NCBI RefSeq assembly: GCF_028765165.1
Contig: NZ_JARADB010000002.1
Span: forward strand, 496,001 to 560,000
From: Paenibacillus sp. MAHUQ-63
GTDB taxonomy: Bacteria > Bacillota > Bacilli > Paenibacillales > NBRC-103111
Length of the DNA stretch: 64,000 nt
Direction of reading: 5' to 3'
Below the pieces are notes generated by a model, which made no database searches, was not told where the DNA came from, and saw nothing but the letters and a program-made list of their open reading frames with translations. This document shows, piece after piece, positions 25,691 through 34,906 of the stretch. Positions within the stretch are counted from its first letter, which is position 1. The number at the start of each line of letters is the position of its first letter. Position numbers and translations under genes: made by a program.

Positions 25691-26203
25691 ATGCTGAAAC
25701 GACCTGAAGCAAGCGAATATAACTCTTATTATGAAATGTATATCAGTAAAGTGCCGGATGGCGATTACGAGACTTTCCTCCGCCGCCAGCTTGAGGAGAT
25801 CACCGGGTTCTTCTCCGGATTAACCGAAGAACAAGGACTTGCGCGCTATGCGCCTGGCAAGTGGAGCTTGAAGGAACTGCTGGGCCACATGACGGATACG
25901 GAGCGTGTCATGAGCTACCGGATGCTGCGCGTCGCACGGGGGGATACGACGAAGCTGCCCGGTTTCGATCAGGATATTTTCATCGAGAACGGGAGCTTCG
26001 ACCATGTGCCGCTGGCCGACTTGATCGCGGATTTCCAAGCGGTCCGGCAGGCGACGTTTACACTGCTGACAACGATCGGGGTGTCAGCTTGGCCGCGTGT
26101 TGGCAACGCCAGCACGTATGACATTACGGCAAGAGCGCTGGCTTACGTAATCGCAGGTCATGCGGAACATCATCTCGGCATTGCGCGCGAACGTTACGTA
26201 TAA
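25691..26203 (+). CDS. DinB/YfiT-family metal-dependent protein
   Basis: A 170-residue four-helix protein of the DinB superfamily. Metal-ligand histidines are visible in LLGHMTDTERVM (about 63-74) and in HAEHHLGIARE near the C-terminus. Relatives act as thiol (for example bacillithiol) transferases or are of unknown function. It has its own promoter and a strong terminator. Confidence 0.87.
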   Translation: MLKRPEASEYNSYYEMYISKVPDGDYETFLRRQLEEITGFFSGLTEEQGLARYAPGKWSLKELLGHMTDTERVMSYRMLRVARGDTTKLPGFDQDIFIENGSFDHVPLADLIADFQAVRQATFTLLTTIGVSAWPRVGNASTYDITARALAYVIAGHAEHHLGIARERYV

Positions 26204-26210
26204 CGAAAGA

Positions 26211-26250
26211 AGAGTCCACCGGGAGCGGCTGCTCCCGGTGGACTCTTCAC
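26211..26250. terminator. Strong terminator between convergent genes
   Basis: A perfect 16-bp stem (arms 26211-26226 and 26231-26246) with a 4-base loop. The plus side has a T-rich tail and the minus side begins TTCTTTC, so it can serve both the DinB gene and the 75-residue gene. Confidence 0.9.
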
Positions 26251-26255
26251 TTTAA

Positions 26256-26483
26256 TTAGTACAGTGATAGTGCCAATGAATCGCGTTCGTTGAAGGAATG
26301 CAGGATCGCTTCGCATCCAACGATTTCGATGGAGATGATCGAGTCCAAGCATTTCTTGATCGTCGCTCTTCCTTTAATCACTTTCGCTTCAAGAGCGGAT
26401 TTCAATAGATTGAATTTCTTTTTATTTTTCTCATCGGAGTAAACAGGCACGGGTTTGTTGTGAATCGTAATAAACATTTTCAT
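26256..26483 (-). CDS. Small hypothetical protein (75 aa)
   Basis: A 75-residue lysine-rich protein beginning MKMFITIHNKPVPVYSDEKN. No membrane segment or known motif. A weak ribosome site (AGGATGGTG) precedes the start, and the gene ends at the strong bidirectional terminator. The 240 bases upstream are AT-rich and hold no other gene; a promoter is likely there but was not pinned down. Function unknown. Confidence 0.55.
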   Translation of the reverse strand: MKMFITIHNKPVPVYSDEKNKKKFNLLKSALEAKVIKGRATIKKCLDSIISIEIVGCEAILHSFNERDSLALSLY

Positions 26484-26726
26484 AGATTTTCACCATCCTA
26501 GGAATTGGATATATGTTTAGCATATAGGATTATTATTAATTTAACCTTAAAATAGTTTTACAATTTTGAAACAAACTTGCATTTTCATGGGAAGCTATTC
26601 GCTTTTTGATCGATTCCTCCTTTTACTACCTTTCAACTCTAGGTTTTCTTGTCAATGAATATACGAATGAGCGGGCAAAAAAGTTCCAAACTCGCTCCGA
26701 AAGAACATGAAAAATTTGTGAATTTT

Positions 26727-27527
26727 TCAACTCTGTGAATCTTTCTGCCGGTACAGCTTGGGAGAGATGCCGAATCTATGCTTGAAAGCCCTGTGGAAGT
26801 AAGGGTAACTGCCGAAGCCGCAGCTTAGCGCGATTTGTTCCAGCGACATGGAACTGTCGTGCATCCGTTCAACGGCGCTGGACAATCGAACTTCCAAGGC
26901 GTATTGAATCATCGTTTTGCCGAAGCATTCTTTGAACAGATGAACCGCCCGGGAGACGCTGAGCCCCACGTGTTCGGCCACATCGTCGACTTTGAAGGTG
27001 GCGGTCGCATGGGCTTCGATGAATCGTTTCATCCGTGTGCCTGTAAATGGCCGTCCCTGCAAGGAAACCGTTTCGGTCATGGCACGTTCGACATAAACGC
27101 AAAGCGCCTGCAGCAGGTAGCCGCTAAGCTCGCGGTTCTCCTCTTCCATCCGGCGTTTCTCAAGAATGAGTTGGCGCCATAGGGAAATAAGCCGCGGATC
27201 CAGGTCGATGCGCGTACACGTCTGTTTGGGGGTGCGCTTCCACCAGCTGTCGATCCAGCTCCCTTTGCAAAATAGATAGTAGTCGCCGCTGGCAATCTTG
27301 CTCCCGGGCTGGTCTGCCGGCTGTTCGATCCGCAGCTCGTAGGGATCTCCGGGTTGGAAGAGCAGCAGATGTCCGGCTTCGATCGGCATCATGGCGCCGC
27401 CTACGAGAGCTTCACTTGTGCCCTCGGTCTGCAGACGGAAAAGATAAGAGTTAAGTCCGGATTTGGTGCTGACATTAAACGGTTCCATATGAAAAGAATA
27501 GCCGCAGGTTAACAGCTCGATGTCCAT
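26727..27527 (-). CDS. AraC-family transcriptional regulator
   Basis: A 266-residue regulator: an N-terminal cupin-like ligand-binding half (GGAMMPIEAGHLLLFQPGDPYEL) and a C-terminal double helix-turn-helix (VDDVAEHVGLSVSRAVHLFKE and LEQIALSCGFGSYPYFHRAFK, then ISPKLYR). ATG 27527 follows AAAGGTG; a GTG three codons earlier lies on that site. It is divergent from a sugar isomerase/oxidoreductase operon and probably controls it in response to a sugar or polyol. Confidence 0.9.
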   Translation of the reverse strand: MDIELLTCGYSFHMEPFNVSTKSGLNSYLFRLQTEGTSEALVGGAMMPIEAGHLLLFQPGDPYELRIEQPADQPGSKIASGDYYLFCKGSWIDSWWKRTPKQTCTRIDLDPRLISLWRQLILEKRRMEEENRELSGYLLQALCVYVERAMTETVSLQGRPFTGTRMKRFIEAHATATFKVDDVAEHVGLSVSRAVHLFKECFGKTMIQYALEVRLSSAVERMHDSSMSLEQIALSCGFGSYPYFHRAFKHRFGISPKLYRQKDSQS

Positions 27528-27662
27528 TGCAATCACCTTTCGTAGCCAAATAAGAGATGTTTTGATTATATCGTTAATGGTAACAATATGCTATGTTCCG
27601 TTATACTTGTGTACATAGTCTTGGAAATACCCAAATCGAGAATGAAGAAAAGAGGAGAACGA

Positions 27663-28430
27663 ATGGCACGTTTAGGCATTGGTCTGCAATTGTACACGCT
27701 TCGCGATGACATGGCTAGAGATTTGGAAGGCACGCTTCGCCATGTTGCCCAATTAGGTTATGAGGGTGTGGAGTTCGCCGGATATTTCGACAAGCCAGCA
27801 GCCGAGATGAAGGCTTTGTTGGATGAACTCGGGCTCAAAGCGATCGGAAGCCATATCAGTTTAGATAGATTCCGCAAGAACCTGCAAGGTGAAATCGACT
27901 ACTTGCATACGATTGGCGCCAAATATGCGATTTGCCCTTATGTCGGCGCGGAAGAGCGTGAGAATGCCGACCAATGGAAAGCCTTGATTGCGGAGTGCGA
28001 GCAGTTCGCGATCGAAGTGAAGAAACAAGGCTTGCAGTTCTTATACCATAATCATGATTTCGAATTCCATCATAAAGTGGACGGCGAGTTCGTCTTTGAT
28101 GCCATGTACGCAGGCAAAGAAGCCATCCAGGTTGAGATGGACGTCTGCTGGGTGAAATATGCCGGACAAGATCCGCTGGCTTATATCGCTAAGTACACAG
28201 GCCGTCTGCCTCTTGTGCACTTCAAGGATTTCACGAAAGATTCGGAAGGCAAACTGGTTACGCTGGAGCTTGGTCTGGGCGAAGTTCCGCTGGAGCAAGT
28301 CATTGCTGCGGCGGAGCAAGCGGGTGCGGAGTGGCTCGTCGTTGAGCAGGATCACTGCCAGAAGCCGCCGCTTACGAGCATCGAGAACAGCTTGAACTGG
28401 GTCAAAGAGCATTATACCAACGTTAAATAA
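27663..28430 (+). CDS. Sugar phosphate isomerase/epimerase (IolE/xylose-isomerase-like TIM barrel)
   Basis: A 255-residue TIM-barrel protein of the AP endonuclease 2 superfamily. GIGLQLYTLRDDMARDLEGTL is the typical first strand; metal ligands are likely in FLYHNHDFEF, VEMDVCWV and LVHFKDF, with the terminal VVEQDHC. ATG 27663 follows GAGGAG. It is followed by a Gfo/Idh/MocA dehydrogenase and divergent from an AraC regulator, so it acts in uptake of a sugar or inositol-like polyol. The exact substrate is not visible. Confidence 0.88.
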   Translation: MARLGIGLQLYTLRDDMARDLEGTLRHVAQLGYEGVEFAGYFDKPAAEMKALLDELGLKAIGSHISLDRFRKNLQGEIDYLHTIGAKYAICPYVGAEERENADQWKALIAECEQFAIEVKKQGLQFLYHNHDFEFHHKVDGEFVFDAMYAGKEAIQVEMDVCWVKYAGQDPLAYIAKYTGRLPLVHFKDFTKDSEGKLVTLELGLGEVPLEQVIAAAEQAGAEWLVVEQDHCQKPPLTSIENSLNWVKEHYTNVK

Positions 28431-28461
28431 TTCATAATTTTGAGGGAGTGTATCATTAATC

Positions 28462-29481
28462 ATGAGCAAAATTAAAGTTGCCGTCATCGGTTGCGGCTCT
28501 ATCTCCAAACATAGACATATTCCTGAATACGCCTTGAATCCGAATGTTGAGCTTGTCGCTTTCGTCGATCCGGTTATCGAAAGAGCGGAGCACTACGCGC
28601 AGCTTCATGGCGGCAAAGCATACAGCAGCTACCAAGAGCTGTTCAAGCAAGAGAAAGTTGACGCAGTAAGCGTATGTACGCCAAACTATTTGCACGCAGA
28701 GGTTTCCATCGCGGCTGCGAACGCCGGCGCCCACGTGCTGGTCGAGAAGCCGATGGCAACGACGGCGGAAGAAGCGGATGCGATGATCGAAGCGGCGAAG
28801 AAGAACGGCGTCTTCCTCATGGTCGGCCACAATCAGCGCCTCATGCCTCCGTCCGTGAAAGCGAAGGAGATTTTGGAGACAGGCAAGCTTGGCAAAGTCT
28901 TGACGTTCCGTACGTCCTTCGGCCATCCGGGACCGGAAGGCTGGAGCATTGACGGCCGCGAGAGCTGGTTCTTCCGCAAGGAAGAGGCGATCATGGGCGC
29001 TATGGGTGACCTCGGCGTGCACAAATCCGACTTGATCCGTTGGCTGTTGAACGATGAAGTGGCACAAGTCGCAGCATTCGTCGGCACGCTGCACAAAGAA
29101 GGCACGGATATCGACGATAACGCGACGTGCTTGCTGCGTATGAAGAGCGGTGCAACAGGCTCCTTGGTTGCCAGCTGGACATACTACAAAGGCCAAGACA
29201 ACTCCACCGTACTCTGGTGCGAGAACGGCGTAATCAAAATCGATACGGATCCGAACGATCAAGTTATCGTCGAATTGCGCAACGGTACCGTTGAACGTTA
29301 CAAAGTCGGCCAAGTGGCGACGAACGAGAAGCAAACCGTCAGCGGCGTGATCGATGAGTTCGTAGCGAGCATTGTGAACGGAACGAAGCCGCGCATTTCC
29401 GGTGAAGAAGGCAAACGCTCCCTGGAAGTCATCCTGGCTGCATTCGAATCCGAAGCGACAGGCAAAGTTATTACGCTCTAA
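28462..29481 (+). CDS. Gfo/Idh/MocA-family oxidoreductase
   Basis: A 339-residue NAD(P)-dependent dehydrogenase. The N-terminal Rossmann fold has VAVIGCGSISKHRHIPEY, the linker has VEKPMATT (EKP motif), and the catalytic part has GDLGVHKSDLIRWLL (the lysine/histidine pair region). It lies 31 bases after the isomerase and is probably in the same operon. The pair would oxidise and isomerise a sugar or cyclitol. A shared terminator follows. Confidence 0.9.
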   Translation: MSKIKVAVIGCGSISKHRHIPEYALNPNVELVAFVDPVIERAEHYAQLHGGKAYSSYQELFKQEKVDAVSVCTPNYLHAEVSIAAANAGAHVLVEKPMATTAEEADAMIEAAKKNGVFLMVGHNQRLMPPSVKAKEILETGKLGKVLTFRTSFGHPGPEGWSIDGRESWFFRKEEAIMGAMGDLGVHKSDLIRWLLNDEVAQVAAFVGTLHKEGTDIDDNATCLLRMKSGATGSLVASWTYYKGQDNSTVLWCENGVIKIDTDPNDQVIVELRNGTVERYKVGQVATNEKQTVSGVIDEFVASIVNGTKPRISGEEGKRSLEVILAAFESEATGKVITL

Positions 29482-29500
29482 TTCATATACCAATTGCAAA

Positions 29501-29538
29501 AATCCCTCAAGCAGTTCAACCTGCTTGAGGGATTTTTT
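29501..29538. terminator. Bidirectional terminator between oxidoreductase and LTA synthase-like gene
   Basis: A perfect 14-bp stem (arms 29501-29514 and 29521-29534), 6-base loop, T run on the plus side and A run before the stem. The minus-strand gene ends inside its tail. Confidence 0.93.
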
Positions 29539-31639
29539 ATCTGCCGCCGATTTCAATCGGCAGCGTATTCGATTTACCAACGACGTTCTCTTTGGAGTCT
29601 ACAACATGAACCTGAATGTCCCAGATGCCGGCCTTCAACAAATTGCCTTCTACTTTGGCCGTTACGGTATGCTCATCCTGCCAGGTCGTCGGCACGGCTT
29701 TGCCATTCAGCATGACTGTGCCCAGCGGCGGCAGATTGCTGCCCTTAACCGTCAGCGTGATGCTGGTACGGCCGGATATATCTTTGGAATCCGCCTCAAC
29801 TTGATCCAGGAGTATGGGACCGAAGCCGAGCATATATTTGGAATTGACGATAGGTGAAGCATAGTCCTTATAAGCATGGCGATCGCCGAAAAGAATGTCA
29901 TACTGCAGCGTTTCGTAATCTTTCAGATCCAACTCGTTAATGTTCATCGACTCAAAATAATCTTTGGGCGGGATGATCGGAATCTTCTTGGCAAGCTGGC
30001 TCAAATAATCCGTATAATAGCTTCCTTGCTGTTTGGATAATTCAATAAGATAAGGACCTAAGAATGACGGGCTAATGTTCAGCTTATCTTTGCGGTCATC
30101 GAAATTGTTCCAGATGACGAGCGGTGTGCTGTACATTTTTTTCAAGAAATCCGGATCGTCCTTGCCGCTAATATATTTGGTATCGATATAGGTCGCATAA
30201 TCATCCCCAAGGGCCGGCAGGTGGTCGCCCCAGAATGCAATGATGGTCGGTTCGCCTTTGTTCTGATAATATTGTACAAGATCCTTCAACATGTTATCGG
30301 CCGCGCTGATGCCTTGGGCAAGCGTCTCCAGCATCCCTTGGGAGGAAGGCGAGATGTCTCCGCTCACATCAATCGTATTTTTCGGGAATTTGCCGGGATA
30401 GAAATGGAAATGATTCTCCATCGTGTTGGCGAAGACGAAATCCGGACCGTCGCTCAGCTCCGTCGCATGAATAATGTTTGCCGTCACCTCGCTATCCGCA
30501 ATGTACGGACCGGAGTAGTTGGGCTTGAAATATTCGATCGGGATATACTTCGCGAAGCCGAAATCCTTATAAACTCTGTTACTGTTAAAATACCAATTGT
30601 AAAACGGGCTGATCGCCGTCGACGTGTACCCTTGTCTGGCATAAATGCTGGCCAGCGAATCCACCTCGTTCGAGATGAACTGGTTATACGCAATCGAGCC
30701 TTGCGGCAGGAAGCGCATGGAATTGCCCGTCAAAACCTCAAATTCTACGTTGGCCGTTCCGCCGCCGTATTGTGGCGACAGCAAGGAGCCGCTTGTTCCG
30801 GTTTGTTGCAAATTATGAAAGAACGGGATCGGATCCCGGCTGAATTTCACACCTTTAATCACCGTAGGGTCCCAGAAAGCTTCGCTTAAGACGACGATTA
30901 CATTCGGCTTCACATTCGGGTCGCCAGCTTTGACAGGCTTAGGTGTCTGGCTGACAATCGCTTCAACCGCTTTGTCGTCGTAGCCTTCACGCTTGTCGCT
31001 GAACATGGATTTCGTATTCAGGAACGTAGCCAGCGCATATCCGTTCGTCTGCGTGTTCTCAACCTGATTCCAGACGGAAGCTTGGATGCCGAACCATTTC
31101 TGCACAGGAAGCGGGCGATCCGTGTAGACCGCGAATATCATGGCTAGCGAAACAAGTGCGAGAATTGCCCGTTCTTTTAACGCTACCTTTTTCATAAATA
31201 AGGGTGTGCGGTATAACAGGAAGTAGCTCGACGCCAGGAACAGCACGATCATGAACAAGACTTTGAACGTGAAAATATTGGAAATATATTGCACCATATC
31301 GGATGCTTCTCCCGCAACGACCAAATCCCAAGGTGTTAACGGAACCCCCAAAATTTTCAGTTTAATGCCGCTGATCAGGGCGAGCACGAGGAGAACCCCG
31401 GAAAGGATCCAATAGGCTATCCGCGTGCGGCCGACAACCGCAATCAAAAGCAGGAGCAAACTGAAAACGATCCATTCGTTGAAGAGCAATTCGACCAAAT
31501 GCTTGTAGCTCCAAGTGAACATTTCTATATAGTGCCCACGACTCAGGATTTCCATAATAACCACGGGAATGAATGCAATAATTACGAAAGGCAGCCGCGG
31601 CCGCGCAAATTGCAGGAATGGCTCAAAATTAATTTTCAT
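29537..31639 (-). CDS. LTA synthase-family sulfatase with C-terminal Ig-like extension (paralog 1)
   Basis: A 700-residue membrane enzyme: five N-terminal helices (to about 190), then an extracellular sulfatase-type domain. Catalytic features are the metal-ligand Glu in VVLSEAFWDP, the nucleophile Thr in GGGTANVEFEVLTG, and GDH in FWGDHLPALGDDY. The family polymerises or transfers glycerol-phosphate from phosphatidylglycerol. The last about 80 residues form a beta-rich Ig/IPT-like domain (ITLTVKGSNLPPLGTVMLNG), unusual for standard LtaS. The start at 31639 follows AGGAG. A second similar gene lies at 37362-39455. Confidence 0.88.
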   Translation of the reverse strand: MKINFEPFLQFARPRLPFVIIAFIPVVIMEILSRGHYIEMFTWSYKHLVELLFNEWIVFSLLLLLIAVVGRTRIAYWILSGVLLVLALISGIKLKILGVPLTPWDLVVAGEASDMVQYISNIFTFKVLFMIVLFLASSYFLLYRTPLFMKKVALKERAILALVSLAMIFAVYTDRPLPVQKWFGIQASVWNQVENTQTNGYALATFLNTKSMFSDKREGYDDKAVEAIVSQTPKPVKAGDPNVKPNVIVVLSEAFWDPTVIKGVKFSRDPIPFFHNLQQTGTSGSLLSPQYGGGTANVEFEVLTGNSMRFLPQGSIAYNQFISNEVDSLASIYARQGYTSTAISPFYNWYFNSNRVYKDFGFAKYIPIEYFKPNYSGPYIADSEVTANIIHATELSDGPDFVFANTMENHFHFYPGKFPKNTIDVSGDISPSSQGMLETLAQGISAADNMLKDLVQYYQNKGEPTIIAFWGDHLPALGDDYATYIDTKYISGKDDPDFLKKMYSTPLVIWNNFDDRKDKLNISPSFLGPYLIELSKQQGSYYTDYLSQLAKKIPIIPPKDYFESMNINELDLKDYETLQYDILFGDRHAYKDYASPIVNSKYMLGFGPILLDQVEADSKDISGRTSITLTVKGSNLPPLGTVMLNGKAVPTTWQDEHTVTAKVEGNLLKAGIWDIQVHVVDSKENVVGKSNTLPIEIGGR

Positions 31640-31835
31640 AAGGTCTCCTACTGATTGTAGATAAATTGTAAATGACATCTGACATTATACCATGGCAAAT
31701 GACAATATTCGATGGTAGATTATCTAATATTTTTATGACATTTTCACTAGATGAAGGAAGGCTTTCAGAAGGAAAATGACGCCTTGGTCTAGAAACATAA
31801 ATATACAAAAAAAGACATATAAAGGGGATGAAAAC

Positions 31836-32741
31836 ATGGCGAAGGAGCAGATCCAATTACAGAAAAGAGTCTCGATACGGGCTCAACACCGCAGAATGAC
31901 CAAAAGCAGCTTATTCCGGCGCGGAATTTTCCTCTTCCTGGGAGCCGCATTAATGGCTGTTGGCCTTGAAATCTTCTTGGTTCCGAACAAAATTATTGAC
32001 GGAGGCATAACGGGGATCTCTATCATTCTCTCCTATTTATCCCAGGTTCCAGTAGGGATCTTCCTGACGCTGCTCAATATGCCCTTTCTTTTCATCGGTT
32101 ACAAAATGATCGGTAAAACGTTCGCCTTATCGACGTTATTCGCCATTCTGATCATGTCCGCGGGAACGGCTTTGCTGCATCCGGTTCCGGAGCTTACGAA
32201 CGACCCGCTCTTGGCTGCGGTGTTCGGCGGCATTATTCTCGGCATCGGGGTCGGGATCGTCATCCGGTTCGGGGGCTCGCTGGACGGAACGGAGATCATT
32301 GCGATACTTGTATCCAAGAAAATCCCGTTCTCCGTAGGCGAGGTCGTGATGTTCTTCAACGTCTTCATCCTAGGCAGCGCAGGCTTCGTCTACAGTTGGG
32401 ATCGCGCGATGTATTCCTTAATTGCCTATTTCATTGCCTACAAAATGATTGATGTTACGATTGAGGGCTTCGATGAGTCCAAATCCGTCTGGATCATCAG
32501 CGACCGGTTCAGACAAATCGGCGAAGCGATCTTGGACCGGCTGGGACGCGGGGTTACTTATCTGGAAGGCGAAGGGGGCTTCTCCGGAGAGGATAAGAAG
32601 GTGATCTTCTGTGTCATTACGCGGCTGGAGGAAGCGAAGTTGAAATCCATCGTCGATGAACTGGATCCTACAGCGTTCCTCGCAGTCGGCAATATTCACG
32701 ATGTCAAAGGCGGAAGATTCAAGAAAAAAGACATTCACTGA
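31836..32741 (+). CDS. YitT-family membrane protein (DUF161/DUF2179)
   Basis: A 301-residue protein with a basic cytoplasmic N-terminus, about six membrane helices (DUF161: LGAALMAVGLEIFLVPNKIIDGG) and a C-terminal soluble DUF2179 domain (about 225-300, VIFCVITRLEEAKLKSIVDELDP). The family has no firmly known function. The start at 31836 follows AAAGGGGATG; the in-frame start 60 bases earlier lacks a site. It is convergent with a response-regulator gene, one base apart. Confidence 0.87.
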   Translation: MAKEQIQLQKRVSIRAQHRRMTKSSLFRRGIFLFLGAALMAVGLEIFLVPNKIIDGGITGISIILSYLSQVPVGIFLTLLNMPFLFIGYKMIGKTFALSTLFAILIMSAGTALLHPVPELTNDPLLAAVFGGIILGIGVGIVIRFGGSLDGTEIIAILVSKKIPFSVGEVVMFFNVFILGSAGFVYSWDRAMYSLIAYFIAYKMIDVTIEGFDESKSVWIISDRFRQIGEAILDRLGRGVTYLEGEGGFSGEDKKVIFCVITRLEEAKLKSIVDELDPTAFLAVGNIHDVKGGRFKKKDIH

Positions 32742-32742
32742 T

Positions 32743-33441
32743 TCAAGGCTCGCCGTCCTTTTTCTTGTCTGGTCTGGTTTGCTCGAACAAGCCTAAATCC
32801 CGTATTTGCTGGGCGGCATCTTTGCTGCTTGAACTCCCCAACTTTTTCAAAATATGACCTACATGAATTTTGACCGTTCGCAGGGAGATGAAGAACCGGT
32901 TCGCAATCTCCGTTTGCGTATGGCCTTGGTCGATCATCTCCAGCACCTGGAGCTCTGTCGGGGTGATCATATCGCGAATTTCCTTCACCTTGAATTGATG
33001 CTCCAAGCGCTTCAACCGGCGGAACTCCTCCCGCATTTGTTCGGCAACAGCCGCATTGATGGACGCTTGGCGCGCATGAACGGCTCGGATAATAGCCGGA
33101 AGTTCTTCGAACCTGGATTTAATCTGGTAGTCGATAGCGCCGGCTTGAAACGAGCGGAAAATGAAATCCTTCTCCTCCATCGAAGTCAGCATAATGACTT
33201 TGACTCCCCATCCCAAGAACGCCTGTTCGGCAAGCGCGATCCCTGCAGGCTCATCCTGCAGCATGATATCCATCAATACGACGTCAACGCCCGGCTCTGC
33301 GCCCGCGAAGAGCTCTCTGGCCTCTTGCGCGGTCGAGACGGTATCTACGACCGTCAAGTCCTGCTGGCGGTTCAAATAAGCTTTGAGGCCGCGCAGCCAG
33401 TCTAGATCATCCTCTACAATCAATACGCGAATAGGTTCCAA
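32743..33441 (-). CDS. NarL/LuxR-family response regulator
   Basis: A 232-residue regulator: receiver domain with acidic pocket VEDDLDW (about 9-15), phospho-acceptor Asp58 in VVLMDIM, Thr in IMLTSME and the conserved Lys (YQIKSRF), a helical linker, then a LuxR-type helix-turn-helix (ITPTELQVLEMIDQGHTQTEIANRF). It is 12 bases downstream of a membrane histidine kinase and forms a two-component system with it. The signal and targets are unknown; neighbours are a YitT protein and a CPBP protease. Confidence 0.9.
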   Translation of the reverse strand: MEPIRVLIVEDDLDWLRGLKAYLNRQQDLTVVDTVSTAQEARELFAGAEPGVDVVLMDIMLQDEPAGIALAEQAFLGWGVKVIMLTSMEEKDFIFRSFQAGAIDYQIKSRFEELPAIIRAVHARQASINAAVAEQMREEFRRLKRLEHQFKVKEIRDMITPTELQVLEMIDQGHTQTEIANRFFISLRTVKIHVGHILKKLGSSSSKDAAQQIRDLGLFEQTRPDKKKDGEP

Positions 33442-33453
33442 TGTGAACCCCCC

Positions 33454-34812
33454 TTATGTCTGTAATCCCTTCATCGGGAACGTGAGAAACACGCTGGTGC
33501 CTCGGCCGGGGGAGCTGCTCAGCTCCAACGAGCCGCCGTGTTTTTTCATCACGCTGTAGCAATAGGCGAGTCCGAGCCCGAAGTTGTTGCGTGACCCGCT
33601 TTTCGTCGTGTAGAATGGTTCCAGCACTTGCTTGAGCACCTCTTTGTCCATCCCCGTGCCCGTATCTTTAATTTCAAGCACGAGCTGCTTTTTGGTCTGA
33701 ATGGTTCGTACGGTAATGACGCCGCCTTGCGGCATCGCTTCTACGGCGTTCATCAGCACATTCGTTAAGGTCTCGGCCATCTGAATCCGGTCCAGCGGCA
33801 GGATGATGTTCTCCGCGACGCTTACGTTCACTTCGATACCCGCCGCATAAGGCTTTAATGCCGGCAGCACTTCATCGATCAGCTCTCCGAGGCGGACCGG
33901 AGCCATGCGCAGCGGCAGCTCCTGCGTCTGTTCATGCACGCGGGTGATCATGTCGCGAATATGCGTGGAAGCTCCCATCACGACGTCGATGTCCCGCAGC
34001 AGCTCTTCCTGATTCGTTTCTTCGGCGTGCTGTCTCATCTTCTCGAGAAACAGGCGCATTTTGCCGACATCGTTCTTGATCGCATGATTTAAAATCGCCG
34101 TGCCTGACGTGATCGCGCGGAGCGTTGAATCCAGCTTGCGCCGTTCGATCAGAAGCCGCATGCCGAGAAAGCCGTATTTGAAGAACGTATAAATGAAAAA
34201 AGGCACCACGAAAGCGAGAATCCATACGTGGTACACCCACATCCGGTAGAATCCGAAGCTCGGCATCAAATAGTTCAGCACGCCTACACAAAGGATCGGC
34301 GGCAGAAGCGCCAAGCACGTGAACAAATGCGTGCGCTTCAGGGCCGGCAGCCGCTCTTTCTTCAGCACGATCATCACGGCGCCAATGAAGATATAGGGAA
34401 CCGCCCAAAGGGCGACGACCCCGAACGATATCGGCAGTTCCTCGGTATAGCCGGGTGTGAACAGCAGGCACGCGAGGGGCGGAATGAGCAGCGCGAACGG
34501 AAGCCAGGCCCGTACCGGCGGCTTTTGCCAAGAAGTGTTATAGTTCAACGCGAGCATGGCGAATGAATAGGGCAGTCCGTAATAGGAGATGAGCGAGCAG
34601 ATCCCCATCACGCGATAGAGCAAGCTTGTGATGGACGGATTGGGCACCGTGAGCTGGATATAGGGGATGAACGTTTCCGATAGAACGGCAGCGAGCGCTC
34701 CGAAGCCTCCTGTGAAAGCAATCGAGCTCATCCAGCGCATCGTGCTTGACCGGGGATCGATCATCAGAAGCCCGAGCGCGATAATCCAAAGCGCAAATAA
34801 TACGAAAAGCAT
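33454..34812 (-). CDS. Membrane-bound sensor histidine kinase
   Basis: A 452-residue kinase: seven or so N-terminal helices (to about 220), a dimerisation helix with the phospho-accepting His in ILNHAIKNDVGKMR, and an HATPase domain with N box NVLMNAVEAMPQGG, G1 box DTGTGMD and G2 box NFGLGLAYCYS. ATG 34812 follows GGTGGAGG at a short distance. A much longer in-frame reading (to 35691) is only the antisense shadow of the divergent CPBP gene. It pairs with the response regulator just downstream. Confidence 0.9.
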   Translation of the reverse strand: MLFVLFALWIIALGLLMIDPRSSTMRWMSSIAFTGGFGALAAVLSETFIPYIQLTVPNPSITSLLYRVMGICSLISYYGLPYSFAMLALNYNTSWQKPPVRAWLPFALLIPPLACLLFTPGYTEELPISFGVVALWAVPYIFIGAVMIVLKKERLPALKRTHLFTCLALLPPILCVGVLNYLMPSFGFYRMWVYHVWILAFVVPFFIYTFFKYGFLGMRLLIERRKLDSTLRAITSGTAILNHAIKNDVGKMRLFLEKMRQHAEETNQEELLRDIDVVMGASTHIRDMITRVHEQTQELPLRMAPVRLGELIDEVLPALKPYAAGIEVNVSVAENIILPLDRIQMAETLTNVLMNAVEAMPQGGVITVRTIQTKKQLVLEIKDTGTGMDKEVLKQVLEPFYTTKSGSRNNFGLGLAYCYSVMKKHGGSLELSSSPGRGTSVFLTFPMKGLQT

Positions 34813-34906
34813 AAGTCCTCCACCTGTGCGAATCCATATTTTCTCTATTGTGGCATGGAGCCAACATTTGCACAAGAGTTCCTTTCCTATCAGACTGTGG
34901 CAGGAT